A model generated the notes under the pieces. That model saw only the letters and a list, made by a program, of their open reading frames with translations. It did not search any database and was not told the origin of the DNA. Of a stretch of 64,000 bases of DNA, positions 25,786 through 39,400 are shown piece after piece (the first letter of the stretch is position 1; each line of letters begins with the position of its first letter). Source of the stretch: Prochilodus magdalenae (Eukaryota; Chordata; Actinopteri; Characiformes; Prochilodontidae); assembly GCA_024036415.1 (NCBI GenBank), contig JAMWET010007157.1, forward strand, positions 1,401,001-1,465,000. The letters run 5' to 3'. Made by a program: the position numbers and the translations under genes.

Positions 25786-28374
25786 AGACTTCGTACATGT
25801 GCAGAGCATGGTCATATGGGCAGGTCATGAGGTAGGTAGCTAGAAAGGCAGGTAGGCCATCCAATTTCATTTTATTTAATTGAAATGACCGAATGGGTTT
25901 TGCTGGGGTCCTGTAGTCACCACAGATTATTTTGGCTTTTTCTTGTAAAGACATTTGATTTATTCATTGCCATTTGAATGCAAACATAAAAATAAATCTA
26001 CAGTCTACAACAAATCACATACTCCAGCTTTGAAGGAAACCTGGTTTTGATCATGTTCAGACATGATTTGTGAATGTATTTCCAGAACAGATTAGGGTAG
26101 CTGTTAGCTTCTAGCATTAGTCTGATCAGTTGTGTCTGGGACATTGTTTACATTTTTTTTTTTTTTTACCGAACTAATACTAATACTAATACTTTAATGA
26201 AAGTGTTAAATATAGCAGTAATTTTAAAACATTAGGAATAAACGTTGCCCATATGGGCTGACTAAAATGTGCACACATGTTTGTTTGCCTGGCTCAGTGT
26301 CTTTGTGTATGTGTTCCTCAGTGTTTTTTTTTTCCCACAGGACTTCAGAGTGGCTGTGTGACAAGCTATTTATACCTATGCGACACATGCAGAGAGAGAT
26401 AGCAGGAGCAGACAGTGAGAGGCAAGGGTGGACACATGAAGCAAATGGCAGGTAGGTTGAAGAAAAAAAGAATAAATGGAAAGACTGAGTAAGTTAAAAA
26501 TATAGAATTATATTACCTAATATCTCAAAATGACGAAATACTTTGGAATAATAATGAAAAAGTCATAGGCTCTTTAATCTCATTATAATTATATATATAT
26601 ATATTTATTTTATTTTTTTTTGTTGATTTTGCTGGACAGCCATTTTTAATTTATGTGATCAATATATAGCTCCCTGTGGTGGGTCTCTGACCCATCCAAG
26701 TGAAAAACGTGCAGCGATTATAGAGGTGAGGCCTCACAATCAATATTTCTTGCTCTGTCTAATCACAGATGCCATAAAGCAGACGGACAGCCCTTAGAAG
26801 AAATTAGACCTGATGCCTTATATATTTCTGCATGCTGCGCATTCCAAATGTTCTGAGAGGAGAGAAAGACAGACTCAGGAGATGTTTAGGCAAAAGGCTG
26901 AAAGCTATGCTCATTCTGACCTTGATTGTTTTAGAGTTTGAACTCATAATGTAATGGTCAAACAGTTTAAGCTCTTCATGTGGATGAAGTTTATGAGCTA
27001 AAGTAATGTGCGTTAAAAATGCTCCAGTAGACACAGACAAGATAACTGGATTTGCAGAAAGACAGGGATCAGGTGGAAGGTGGGTCATGACATCTGCATG
27101 ACTATGCATGCACTACCATTCAAATGTTTGGAATCACATTTACACCATAACAATAATTATGAATATAGATTTAAATATTAAACAATCTAGATACCAAAAT
27201 GTTCATTTGGATAATATATTCAATATGTCTGTATTTTATTCCATAAAAATAGTATTTACTATATATTTATAAAATATTCAATTTTAAAACGTGGGTATTC
27301 TGGCCAGTTTCTCAGAGAGTGTCCTAGTTTTTGGCCTCAACACTGGTAGAGATGCGACTACCCACCCCTTGTCCACAACTTCCAAAAACATCCTGCCACC
27401 CCAAGGCTGTATATACTGCAAAATGGTAGTGAATAGGTGTGTGTGTGATTACTATTAATAAATGCACTGATGAATAAGATAAGCTCACTGGCCGTGTTTA
27501 AGGTGGTAAATACATGCAGATTGTGAAACAGGATTCGTAGTTTAAGAAGGTGTGGCATAATGCAGTAAATGTCTTTATTTAATGTGTGGAAAAGGGGTCT
27601 CAAATCAGATGTTAATGATGCAAAAGGAAAAAACGAGTAAAGGCCAAAGTCTGACGTCAGTAGCTGAATTTGCCGGTGCATAATAATATACTATTAATAT
27701 ATATTTTTTTAAACAGAAACCTAAAAGAAACTAGGGATCCTGTTTATTTTTGAGGAGAACTTAAAATATTTTGTGAATGCATCTGCTGATTATTCTAAGA
27801 CTAACTTTAACTTCAAACTATAATTAATTCATTAGGACGTCACACAATACCATGAAAGACTGTTCAGTCTGTTCTGCTTCTCTAGCCTGCTGCTGCGTTT
27901 CCTGCAGTGCTTACAAACTTATTCATTAACAGTGACATTTGCACGGGATTTCCAGACTAATTCAATTCAGCTCACAATTTGATATATTCACCCATTTTAT
28001 GTTTAAAAGATAATGTGAATGAGTTGGTTTAAGTATTAGGAAGAACATGTTTGTACTATCCAAAGGCAAACTAGTGTGGCACAGCATGACATGTCACTTG
28101 AACAATGTGCGATAAATTACACTTGGAAAGACATTTATTCTCGCTGTGGTCTTGGCTGCATTGTAAAAGTCAAGATGGAAAAGATCTTGAAACTCTAGAT
28201 AACTATTTTCATGCCAAATCTGCTTAGAATTGTAAGGGCACAGTATGCTGTGTTTAGCCAGCAGCAACAGCCAAAAAATTATGGGACACGTGACAACAAA
28301 CCATTCCTCTTGGTGGTAATGACGCTGCCTCCACAAATGGATTTATGTATGTATATGTATATATGTGTGTGTGT
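25786..28374. other. Intergenic, no gene seen
   Basis: Only simple sequence stands out: a poly(T) run at about 26151-26168 followed by an ACTAAT triplication, and a (TA)n/T-rich stretch at about 26590-26620. Confidence 0.55.
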
Positions 28375-28815
28375 AACAAACCATTCTTAATCCATAGGGT
28401 TTAATAAACTGTAGGTCCACTCTTTGCAGCTACAACAGCTTCAGCTTCTCTGTGAAGGTTTAGGAATATGTTTGGGGGAATTTTTACCCATTCTTCCAAA
28501 AGCACTTTTGTCAGACACTGATGTTGGACAAGAAGGTCTGGCTCCCAGTCTCGGCCCCAAATCATCTTTATGGACCTTGCTTTGTACACTGGTGCACAGT
28601 CATGTTGGAACAGAAAGAAGCCATTCCCAAACTATTCCTACAAAGTTAGGAACATGAAATTGCCCAAAATCTCTTGGTATGCTGCAACATTAAGAATCCC
28701 CCTACACCAAACTTTACGTGATTCGTCACTCCCGAGAACACAACTCCACTACTCTAGAGTCTAGTGGCGACATGCTTTACACCACTGCATTCAATGCTTT
28801 GCATTGCACAGCCAG
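28375..28815 (-). pseudogene. Tc1-like remnant of the same family as 25.5 and 32.7 kb
   Basis: It contains ATCCATAGGGTTTAATAAAC (just after the transposase stop in the sense strand), GCAGCTACAACAGCTTCAGC (EAVVAAK), TTACCCATTCTTCCAAAAGC (LEEWVKI), GCACAGTCATGTTGGAACAG (FQHDCA) and GTGATTCGTCACTCCCGAGA (WSDESR). Internal deletions separate the pieces. The inverted-repeat end is missing. Confidence 0.8.
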
Positions 28816-31800
28816 GTTTTTCTATTAGCCAAACACCAACCAGTGAAAAGTACTTTTGTAGGCAGCATGGAGAATTTGAGCTGTCAGTTAAGGTCAGGGA
28901 CCCATGAAATAGTTGAAAGTTAGGCCTCTAAGAAAAATCAGACAAACGTTTAGCTTTTGAAATGATGTTCACAAAAACAACATTGCCTTCGGCTCTGCAC
29001 CACTGTGTCATGCCGCTTCTGGAATGGTTAAAAGTGTAGTTTGAAGTTTGAAGTGCTGAGAGTTAAATGAGGTTTTGCCAGATTAATCTTTCTCTATGTT
29101 CCTAAAACATTGAAACATACCCAAACTATCCAAATAAATAAGAACCATCACATAAGAGCCTCCAAAAGTAGTTAGATGTGAAGTAAATTGAAATATCTGC
29201 ATTTAGTTTTGCTATAATTTCCTCATTTCTTAGTAATATCTGAACTGGCATATCAAACATAGTTTTCAGTTCAAAGTTCTAATATAGGAAACATTGATTG
29301 TAAACTTTTAATTGGTGGTTCCAAACCTTCTGAACAGTAAAAAAATGAAAAAACAAAAAAACCTTGATGCTTTCATTAGTGGAACTGGAACAGACAATGG
29401 CACTTTAATGTGCACACGAGAAATGTGAAAGTTAAGCAGCACAGTGATGTGAGGAGTAAAAAATGTTTTGTGGAACTGACTGCAGCAAGCTTGATGGACT
29501 TCATTAAGGACTCATAAAGCTATTGTTTGAATTCAAAGCAATGCTGGAAACTGTTAGAAATGTTGAAGATGTACTTGTGTGTGCAGATCCTTGTCTTTCT
29601 GGTTGTTTAATCTCTGGTAAATGTCATTTTCCACCTCAGTAGAGTTTACATTGGCCTTCAATGGGCAAAGGGCCATTTTCACCATGACTATAGCAGCCAG
29701 TTGTCCAGCATCTTTGTCATTACAGCCTAATAACCCCACATGCTGTGATATCTGTTACTGCCACATTGACATTTGAAAATGATAAAAACAATGCTAATCA
29801 GATTGTTCTTACTTGAATTATTCCTTTCTGTCTGTCTACATTTACACTTTTCAGCTAGAGTCTTGTGGAATCTGTGCACTGTACTGTCATGTTTTTCTTT
29901 GCTCTACCACACAATTCTCCTCCTCGTCCTGCTCCTCCTCCTCTATAATTTAAGGACAGGTTTATAAAACTACCACTGACACCATATAAGAATAGGCTGA
30001 TATAAAAGTATTGTTATATTATAAAATATTAAAAAGGGCACAACATGCAGGGATTTGCTTTAGATGGCCTAGTTGACTTTTGTCAGTGAAAGAAATATTT
30101 TATTTGTCAGTCAATTTGTAAGCCACAATTCTGCTAACGTACTGTTTTGCTTTTGTTTAGGTTTATTTAGTTTTTTAAAGGTGACACATCCCATCCCATC
30201 TCCATTATTACCTCTGCTGTAAGCATTAGCTAGTCCTAAATGACTAATTAAACACAGAGCAGAATTATGTTTTGAATACATACTTACATTTCCCTTGTCT
30301 GTAGTTTTGTCACAGACAGTTGGTACTGAACTAATGGCTAACGAAAGGCTTAAGGCTGCTTCCTGTTCACCAGCTTCTTGTTTGAATTTTCCTGTTCCAG
30401 TTACTACTAACAGCAGTTATTATGATAACACCTGAGCCCCTGGCATGTAAAGTGCTGCATCATTTAAGGTGGAATGGCAAAATTAGAACCAGAAGATGAT
30501 TTGTCAAACATAAAGTGCTTAGCTCACACTCTATATAGCAAAAACTTTATCTGGTCAGACGTTTTTGCATTACACTAGTGTTAAGATAAAACAGCACCCT
30601 TTCACAAAAGTCAGTTCTGAAGCCATTGGTGGAGAAACCCTGGTAACTGAGTATACTCAGTTACTGTAACAAGTACCACAGTTAATACCAAAATTAGCCA
30701 AATTTGAAAGACTTGTTGAATCCCATGTTTTCTTTTGGGCTGGTTAGCTCTCCATGTACTGAACTGTATAAATACAAGTACTGAAAAGTACAGATTTTTC
30801 ATAACGTGCCCCCTTTAAGAACTTTTCAAGTTGTGGTGCCACTCCGGTGTTAGTACCTCTAAAAGCAGCTCAAACAAGGCTCAAACTGGATTACACATTC
30901 AGTTTATGTGAAATCTGTCAAAGTCATAAAAAAGTAACTTCTAACATTGAAACGTAGCCCATCCAATGCCGCAGGTTATCTTTTCACACTTGAAGGCACT
31001 CTGCCAATTTGTTTTTGTTGAAGTGAAAACCACATAGCAAACTTGCAAAAGCACAAACTGTCTGGCATGTATAGTTTTAAAATCATATCTAAATATTAGT
31101 ATATTGTTGTTACGTTACAACGTTCTAACGTTATCGCATAACGTTCTTTAAAGTGGAGCTTCGGCACCTTTTAGTTCATGTAAATAGTAAAACGGGATGA
31201 GCTTTAGCAAAATCATTTGCAAGAAAGTTTATCATTTTTAATGCAATCATTTTGAAATGAATTTTACTGTAATCACTGTGATGAACCATGCTGAAGTTCA
31301 GAGCTTATACAGTTATCTTCAATGTCATTATCTCTTTGTTTTGACACTGTATGCATATGAAGTTTTCTGAAGTGGCTCCCTCTCCTCTAATTCTACCGGT
31401 GTTCACAATCACACAAGTACATTTTCGTTCCTTCCTACTGTCAACATGCGACTTTAACTAGCTCTGTGCGCCTCAGTTTTTTTTGGCTTTGTATTTCCCT
31501 GCAGTGACATTACAATTAAATAAATTCCAATTTTACTGCTTAAATGTCCAGGCCCTGCCACCTGGTCCGAACTTTTATTGCACTGTTCAATAATGCAAGA
31601 ATAATCCGTTTGCTTTATTGTCCATGAAGGCATTAAATAATCAGAGCTTGAGATGATATTTTAAGATTGGGACTGTTGTTATTTAGTAAGCTAAATAAAA
31701 TAGATTTGTAAATGTTGTAAATATCTTTGTAAAAATACAGTTCTGTTGCCAAATCACTGTTGCTAAATGCATTTAAAAGGTACACTTGCATGATATGAAG

Positions 31801-32744
31801 TTAGATATATCTGGTTTTAATGATGGTGCTATGCACTTTATAAACTAAAGGATATTATCTCCAAATTATCAGCAAGAAATAAATAAGACCCCAGTCCAAC
31901 TTCCTAAATCCTATAGGGCCTGCTGAGCAGTAATGCAAGCAATTTAAAGGAAGACATTATCAAGGCCATGACAGGATAACTCAAACATAACAGTGCACGC
32001 ACCTTTATCCAAAATGTTTTCAGAGAACTTAACCAAACTCCATGAAATTGTGGTCGTAAAAACATCATGCAAATCAGTACAACAGCATCTCATTGACCTA
32101 CTTAATAAAGATATGTGTTATTCAGTGCTGTAGTTATTAAAAGGGTTCAATCAGCTAAAAGGCAATATTATATATTCAACAGCAATGATAATGTGACTGC
32201 TACTGGCTACAGTGGTACAGCAGAAAAGAGTTCCCAGAAAAAAAATGACTGTTACTGTGATGGCACCCTCAAGAGTACATGTTATCTTTAATTTGGGAAT
32301 GTACCATTTTCCATTTTAGCTTTCTATTTTAAAGCATTATGTTATGAAAATGCAAATATATATCTTTGTTCTGGGATCGCGAATGTTATTCACCCTCAAA
32401 ACTCATTACAGGCAAGAAACACCCTGGACCAGTCCATCAAAGTGCAGAAATACACTTTTACACCTAGTGGCAATTTCATATTTTCAATTTACCTGACTTC
32501 CTGTCTTTGGACTGTGAGACCCGTGCAGACACCCCACGGAAAGGATCCCAGAATGTGCAGATTATGAGATCGCCAGGACAAGGTTTGGAAAGTCCTGGAG
32601 TAGACTGTACTTCAGAAAGGGGTGAGAGAGTTGATGTGTGGCATGACTGATCTCATCACTTGGCCATAGGTCTGAAGGCCAGTAAATTTGCCTGCCATGT
32701 CAAAAAAGAGTTTTTGATGACTAAAACATTAATTACAGACCCTC
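28816..32744. other. Intergenic, no gene seen
   Basis: No domain-bearing open frame. The block at about 31400-31660 (TGCAAGAATAATCCGTTTGC and neighbours) is non-repetitive and could be regulatory, but nothing proves it. Confidence 0.5.
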
Positions 32745-33762
32745 AGTATTACCAAAAGTATTCACTCGTCTACCTTCACATGCATATGAACCTAAGTGAC
32801 ATCCCATCCTTAACCCATAGGGTTTAATAAGATGTCAGGCCACCCTTTGCAGCCATCAACTCTTCTGGGAAGGCTTTTCCACATTTAGGAATGTGTTCAT
32901 GGGAATTTTTGCCCATTCCTCCAGAAGCACATTTGCCAGACACTAATGTTGGATGAGAAGGCCTGGCTCACAGTCTCCTTTCTAAATCATCCAAAAGGTG
33001 TTCTGTTGAGTTTAGGTTGTAACCCAGTTAAGTTCTTGCACACCAAACTTGCTCATCCATGTCTTTAAAGACCTTGCTTTGTGCACTGGTGTGCAGTCAT
33101 GTTGGAACTCGAAGGGGCCATCCACAAACTGTTTCCACAAAGTTGGGAGCATGAAATTTTCCAAAATCTCAAGCATTAAGTGTTCCTTTCACTGGAACTA
33201 AGGGGCAGAGCCTAACTTCTGAAAAACAGTCCCACACTGTAACCCCACCTCTGCCAAACTTTACATTTACCGTTCTCCTGCCAACCATCAAATCCTGATA
33301 CGTCCATTGTATTGCCAGACAGAGAAGCGCAAATCATCACTCCAGAGAACACATCTCTACCGCTCTAGAATCCAGTTGTGTGCATTGTACATACTGCATT
33401 CCATGCTTTGCATTGCACCTGGTGATGTAAGGCTTGGATGCAGCTGCTTATGCTTTCATGAAGCTCTCTACACACTGTTCTTGAGCTAATCTGAAAGCCA
33501 GATTAAGTTTGGAGGTCAGTAGTGGTTGATTTTGCAGAAAGGTGTAGACCTCTGTGCACTATGCGCCTCAGCATCTGCTGAACCTGCTCTGTTATTTTAC
33601 ATGGCCTAACACTTCATGGCTGAGTTGCTGTAGTTTCCAATCACTTCCACTTTGTTATAATACCACTGACAGTTGACTCTTCCACTGTGGCCATGGAAGT
33701 GATTGGAACACCTGAATTTAATGAACTGGATGGGTGATTGAACACTTTTGACAATGTAGTGT
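32745..33762 (-). mobile_element. Nearly full-length degraded Tc1-like element
   Basis: The left end TACCAAAAGTATTCACTCGT and right end GATTGAACACTTTTGACAAT, then GTAGTGTA, are the two eroded inverted repeats. Between them a minus-strand transposase can be followed from NCQWYYNKVEVIGNYSNSA (DNA-binding region, about 33610-33690) through the WSDES region at about 33330 and the VHKARS region at about 33080 to EELMAAKGGP-like sequence at 32840. It is broken by many stops and indels. It belongs to the same family as the fragments at 25.5 and 28.4 kb. Confidence 0.82.
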
Positions 33763-34814
33763 AGATAGCTAGATACAGCTGTATGTATTGAACAGTATTT
33801 AGAGGTGCAATCTAAAATTTTCAAATGTGCTGTTACACTTGTGTCGAAAGTCTCTATGATTATGTTTCTCATTATTTTAAGTTGCCCTTTTTTCTTTCTT
33901 TTTTTACTCAGAGTAACACTCTAATTACTTTTCATTAAAATTGATAGCTATTTTTTATTTGGCCTTTCAATGACTCCTTAGAAATTAACAAAATAAAATA
34001 TAAATAATTAAAAAATAATTAATCTTGGTTAATAAAACTACCCAATGCGGTTGTAAAGAAATTAAAAATCAACATTAAATATTCATAATCAGCGCACCTT
34101 ATTATTCAGCAATAGCTTATCACCATCATCATTATCATCATCAATGTTATTGTCATAATTAGAATTGATGCTCTGAATATCCTGATTGGAGCGTTTAAGT
34201 CTTTACTGTAACCCCAGCTGTGTGGACATTAATTTAATCTTCCCTATTTCATCCTCTGAAGTTTCAGAAAATAGAACTCATGGGAAATTTTCTAAAGCAA
34301 CCGCCCTCCACACTCCTTCTTTATGCACTCTCTCCATCTCTCTCTCTCTCTCTCTGTAGGCTGGGGTTGGTTGGTCAGCCTCCTGCTTATTTCTCCAGGC
34401 GGATTTGGGAATGACTCTAATAGTCACAGCTGAGTCATGAGAAAAAAATGTAAAGTAATCTCTTCAAATTCGGAATAATACGCATACTTATATTTGCCCT
34501 TTTCCCTTGGCTGCCAATCTGCTCTGCAAACACTTTGTCTTCAGGAGTGGGCCTTGTGAATGTTTTTAAGAGTGCATATTAACATGCATAATGGCATCGT
34601 AGGATGAGCAGAGGACAACTCTCAGAAACAATGCACACCCTGCAAGAGCTTTTGAGGCCTTTTCATCATCTCCACGGAAAACACAAACACACACAAGCAC
34701 TTCCAACACAAAGCAGTGAAGAGAAACTGAAGCAGAGCTCGGGGACGCATACATTATGCTCCTTAGATGCTTTAGAAGAAATTATAAATAAACTGTTCAA
34801 GGAAGTTCAGCTTA

Positions 34815-35255
34815 GAATTCTCTCTGGCTTATCTCTCCTTTCACTCCTCTCTCCTTCCCAGACTTTCCCCCCCTCTCTCCTCCCTCCTCCCTGTTCCTCC
34901 CTTCTATTTCTACATACCCTTTCCTTTCTCTCTCATTTCTTTCATCTCTGTCTCTCCCTGTCTCTCTTCTTTAGTCACCCCTCCATTTCTTAACCCATAT
35001 CTTCCATCCTCTCTATCTTCTTCTCATCTCATCTCATCTCTCTCAGACTCTTGACTCTTTTATCTCACACACTTCTCATGCTCCCTCACTCTCTTCACTC
35101 TTCTCCCACTTAATCACTATTTTTTCTCTCATTCTTTCTCTCTCTCTGTAATTTCTTCAGTCACCCTCCTATCTATGTCCTCCAACTCTCTTTTCTTTCT
35201 CTGTTCCGTTTTCTGCCCCTTTTAATTTCTGCATGTTTTTCCTCTCTTCCTTCTT

Positions 35256-35318
<63 letters not shown>

Positions 35319-35360
35319 CACTGTTCCTCACCTATTTCCCCCTCTCCTTGCTCTCCTTCC
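34815..35360 (+). repeat. Long pyrimidine-rich (polyCT) tract
   Basis: Roughly 550 bases consist largely of C and T on the plus strand, built from imperfect TCTC, CCTC and CTTCC motifs. A pure (CT)n run of about 57 bases lies at 35258-35314. The strand asymmetry is extreme; such mirror-like tracts can adopt triplex structures. Open frames inside it are composition artefacts. Confidence 0.95.
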
Positions 35361-35389
35361 CTCTATCGCTCTGGTAATCATGTATATCC

Positions 35390-35635
35390 GGTTTCTTTAC
35401 TACTTTTGATGGGGAACATGATCATCAATATTCATTCAGTAGCTATCGTGATATTGTTATGCATGACAGTGGAGCACCTGACCTGTTTTCTCCTGGCCGC
35501 TAAAACGCCTGTTATAAAAGAGGTCACAGATGGACATTCAGAATTCTTCATTTGCCATGTCGACGCGAGCACCTTCAGAGAGCTAAACATTATTCTTCTT
35601 ATAAACCTTCTGCTACTTTACCAAAAGTAGAGGCA
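35390..35635. other. Candidate conserved noncoding element after the CT tract
   Basis: The sequence around GATCATCAATATTCATTCAG, with CTGGCCGCTAAAACGCCTG and CATGTCGACGCGAGCACC, is non-repetitive and includes several CpGs in an otherwise CpG-poor area. The 74-residue open frame (35406-35630) is hydrophobic but matches no family I know. Confidence 0.25.
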
Positions 35636-35754
35636 TAAAGAAAGAGACAAAGGGAGGAGGTATGTAAATTAGTGTAAGCCTGAGATTCTGTAAGCATGTG
35701 TATTTGTGTTTATATAGAGTGCTATGCATAATTACAGATATTATGTCCAAAAAA

Positions 35755-35905
35755 TGGTCCAAAGGTATCCAGACACTCCTTCTAATTTGTGAATGCAGCT
35801 ACTTCAAGGTTCACACATTGCTTGTATAATCACTATAGAAAAGTATTGCTGGTAAAATGAAACGTTTTGGAGCAGCTGCACACGAGCCTAAAATAATCTT
35901 GTCCT
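35755..35905 (+). mobile_element. Small Tc1-like relic
   Basis: GGTATCCAGACACTCCTTCT resembles an eroded Tc1 terminus. GAGCAGCTGCACACGAGCCT matches the transposase segment also present at about 14510. Everything between has been deleted, leaving a roughly 150-bp MITE-like relic. Confidence 0.5.
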
Positions 35906-36123
35906 TGGTATGTGGGGTTCCGAACTAATTGTCCACTTTCATTCCCCTTATTTCTGAATTGGCTCCTGATTGCACCTTTTCAGTTCTATTCTATAAGTAA
36001 TAGCTATTGTTAATAATCCAATTGTTTCCTTATGTAATTGCAGTGATGCCATAAATGTCGACCATTCTAAGAAATCAAGCCACTGAGTGCTGCAGCCAAG
36101 TTAATGAGCTCAGGTCTGAGCAG

Positions 36124-36203
36124 AACTCAGGACTAACAAAGTATGCAGAGAAACTGATGCTGTAGTCCGTTAGTTTCTCTGCATGCTTTGTTAGTCCTGA
36201 GTT
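36124..36203. repeat. 80-base near-perfect hairpin
   Basis: The arms 36124-36155 and 36172-36203 are 32 bases each and exact reverse complements except for one position, which would be a G-U wobble in the plus-strand RNA. They flank a 16-base loop (36156-36171). The left arm starts AACTCAGGACTAACAAAG. The flanks do not pair. Immediately downstream is GAACTACAATTTACTTCCAT, then GGCTGATAAAATGGACAA, which belongs to the same dispersed repeat as 20301-20405. The hairpin therefore probably arose by inverted duplication inside that repeat. Confidence 0.9.
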
Positions 36204-36390
36204 ACACGTGTGTAATTGAAGAACTACAATTTACTTCCATATGGTAATTGTGGCTGATAAAATGGACAATACGTGCATTTTTATATATATGTGTCTATAT
36301 AAGGAAGTTTGTCTAATGAAATTTTACATGTATATATGTTAGTTCTATTAATTGATTTATGAACCTCTTTTGCTATTTGATCAGAGTGGG

Positions 36391-36462
36391 AGAGAAAGAG
36401 ACAGAAAGAGAGAGAGAGACAGAGAGAGACAGAAAGAAAGAGAGGGATAGCGAGAAAGAGAG
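36391..36462 (+). repeat. Purine-rich (GA/GAAA) simple repeat
   Basis: AGAGAAAGAGACAGAAAGAG and similar sequence form an imperfect GA microsatellite of about 70 bases. It is the reverse strand bias of the CT tract about 1 kb upstream. Confidence 0.9.
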
Positions 36463-39400
36463 AACATGAATATAAATATGTTGTGTAAGTATAAATGGAA
36501 CATGACTCAAAAATGAATTCAACTGAATAACTTATTTTGTAGGGCAGGTTTTGACTAATATAGGATAGAAATGGGAAGGAAGTGGAAAAGAAGTTAAGGA
36601 AAAATGCTGAGCTCTTCTCATCTTCACAAATCCAGTTAAGCAGATGTTTACATTTTACTGATGTGGTTTAGTGAGGCACCTGACAATCTAGGAGGAGCTG
36701 GCATCTTTAGAGTCCCTGACAAAACATAATGAAAACAACTGTCTGGCTATTTTAAGCTGTCTGAAAATGAAGCGTTTTTCATTCATACCTGGTCTTAAAA
36801 CATAAGTCTTTTTTAAAAAAGGCTTGAAGGCTGTCAGGCTTGAGGTAGGGAGTAGTCAGTTCTTCTGGCGTCATGATTTATGTCTCTGTTACATAAAGGT
36901 TTTTTTTTTTAACTGAAGGAAGGTTGGTTTATTCACTAGACTCTGGTTGTGGCACAGCTGATTCTATAAATAGATCTATAATTACAGTGCAGAGTTAACG
37001 TATGCATGAGGCATTGAACGGCTCAGCAGATAGAGGGCTGTGTGAGTATAGGATTGGTCAAATCAATAATCTCGAAGAAACATGATATAGAAAAGTTTTC
37101 TATAGCGTTATACATTGTTAGTCTCCTCTGAGCACTTAGCCTGCAATTATGGTTTAGTACACAAAGACATGCAACACAGACACTCAATTATACTGTAGAT
37201 TGTATACCATTACTCTTTCACATATCACCTTATGAAGCTCTTGAATATGTACAACTGCTATCTGAGAGCTATTTTACCTAAAACAAACCTCGGCAAATGA
37301 TTGCAACTGCACAGTTCAGGTGGGCTACAGGACTAAACACTGTTGGCCAATGTTTAAAAGGATTTTTTAAATATGATATATGGGTAGTCTTGTATAGGTG
37401 TTGCCATGGGGACCTGATAGTAAGGAAAATTTGTGCAGGCAGTTAGTGCGTCAGCTAAGGGTCCTGTGGATCCGGCATTTATACAGACACAGGTATGTGG
37501 AATCGTTTTCATTTCATTAGAAAGGCAGAAGAAAAAGAGTAAAAAAATGTGACATTGCATTCTAGCACAGGCCTAAACAGAAGTAAACAGAAGACACAGG
37601 TCTTCCTTCAGTTTGTAAGAACAGAGAGCTTGCTTTATTGCAATCCCTGACAGGCACCAACAATCTGGGGGTCAGGGGGCAAATAGCAACACGAATGTGA
37701 ATTAATGCATCATACACCATCTTATCAAGACTGACAGTTATGCACAAACCAGCCAAAATAACAGCATTATTAGTAAAGCAGGGACTTGAACCCTACAACT
37801 TACTAGGCTGTACTGAACCCTCGGTAGGACCTCATTACTTTAAACTAGCTCAATTTAAAAGCACCACAGACCACAGTGATATTTTTATTAGCATCCTTTA
37901 CTGTTAATCTGTTGTTCAAAATAAGCACATTATCTCTTTCCTAAAGAGATTGCGTTTTATTATCCAGATTTTCTCCACTGTGCTGACATATACCTCCATG
38001 AGAGGTCAAAGTTACTGAGGGGAATTCTCTCTAGGGTGTCCTTACTGCACCAGAGGGGGGAGCCCAAGAGCCATGACATTTACTGAACTTGCTAAGAGCA
38101 GAAACTCCAAAATAGTAGCTTTACAGATGAGGAACAAAATGCTTTTACCTTTAACATAAGTTAATATAAAAAGAGATTTTATAACATTTTGGAGCCTTTC
38201 TATTGGTCCAGTCATCATTAAATGTTTATACAGTGTGAAATAGAGCATATGATGCAGAAAACTAGAAATTGCAAAAATATTGAATGAAAAATAAAGAATA
38301 TTGTGTTTCTGATGTTGACTGAATCCATCAATTACACACACATATCCATCAACACTTCATAATTCATATACTATTGCATGATAAGAGTGAAGACTTTAAA
38401 GATTCTGAAAATATTTAAACTGTAATTCTTGCAAAAACAGACACACATTTTCAAGTTTTTAAGAGTTTGAAAATGCCAGATAGTTAGACTTTTTTGGTCA
38501 AAAATTGCTTAAGCAGACTTGAGAATAAGGCTATGGTTCCTAAATCAAATAGATTACATTAAAGCACCCACAAATATCCACAAAAAAAAAGCATATGCGA
38601 ATGTGGTTATGGAAGTAACGTAGTTGTTGAAAGTAAGTGCTTGACATATTTTTTCCAGTTTTGTATTTGTATCCTTAATAAAGTGCTGTTAAATTTATTA
38701 TATTCAAATGTGGACATCAGTTCCACAAATATAAAAAACATAATATCAACCCCATGTTTGACAAAAATATTTCAAATGAATGACAGCAATTGTCCTGAAG
38801 TTATATATTTTTATTTATATGAAATATACCTCTTTAAACCAGGGAAATTCAACGCAATTGTATCAACAAATGACTACAAACTAGACCCAAAAATTTGCCA
38901 GAAAATTTAATGCAAAACCATCAAGAAGAACAACAAGTGTAGAACACGTTTCACAATCCATATACTACTCTAAGCTGTGACGGTAGTCTGACCACGAAGT
39001 GCATCATAGACACATTTTTAGTCAAATACATTCTCACATCATGTTGACTGTCTTTCTTTGTGTAATAGTGTAGTTGTTGGCAAGCCTTCTAAATTTAGTT
39101 AGTCTTCAGATAAGTGAAATGTTATTGTTATTGAACTTTAAATAATAGTTGAACACAATGGATGACACGGTTCATGGTTCTATGAACTTGGTATTCATTG
39201 AGCTCCAAGTTTTAAGGCAGACACTATACCTATCTTAAATTAAAACAAATATTTTTGTACAGCAAATTTTCTTTTTTATACAGCAGGAAAGTTTTCTCAC
39301 ATCTATGCCACAAAAAAGGAAAAATAAGCTGACCTGTCATAGCCTGAAAAAAAGTTTTTTTTGACACTTTTAAAATATTTTATTTATTTTTATTTATTTA

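Noticed and set aside
34604..34993. 129-residue Ser/Leu/Phe-rich open frame
   Set aside because: It runs into the CT-rich tract and reflects composition only.
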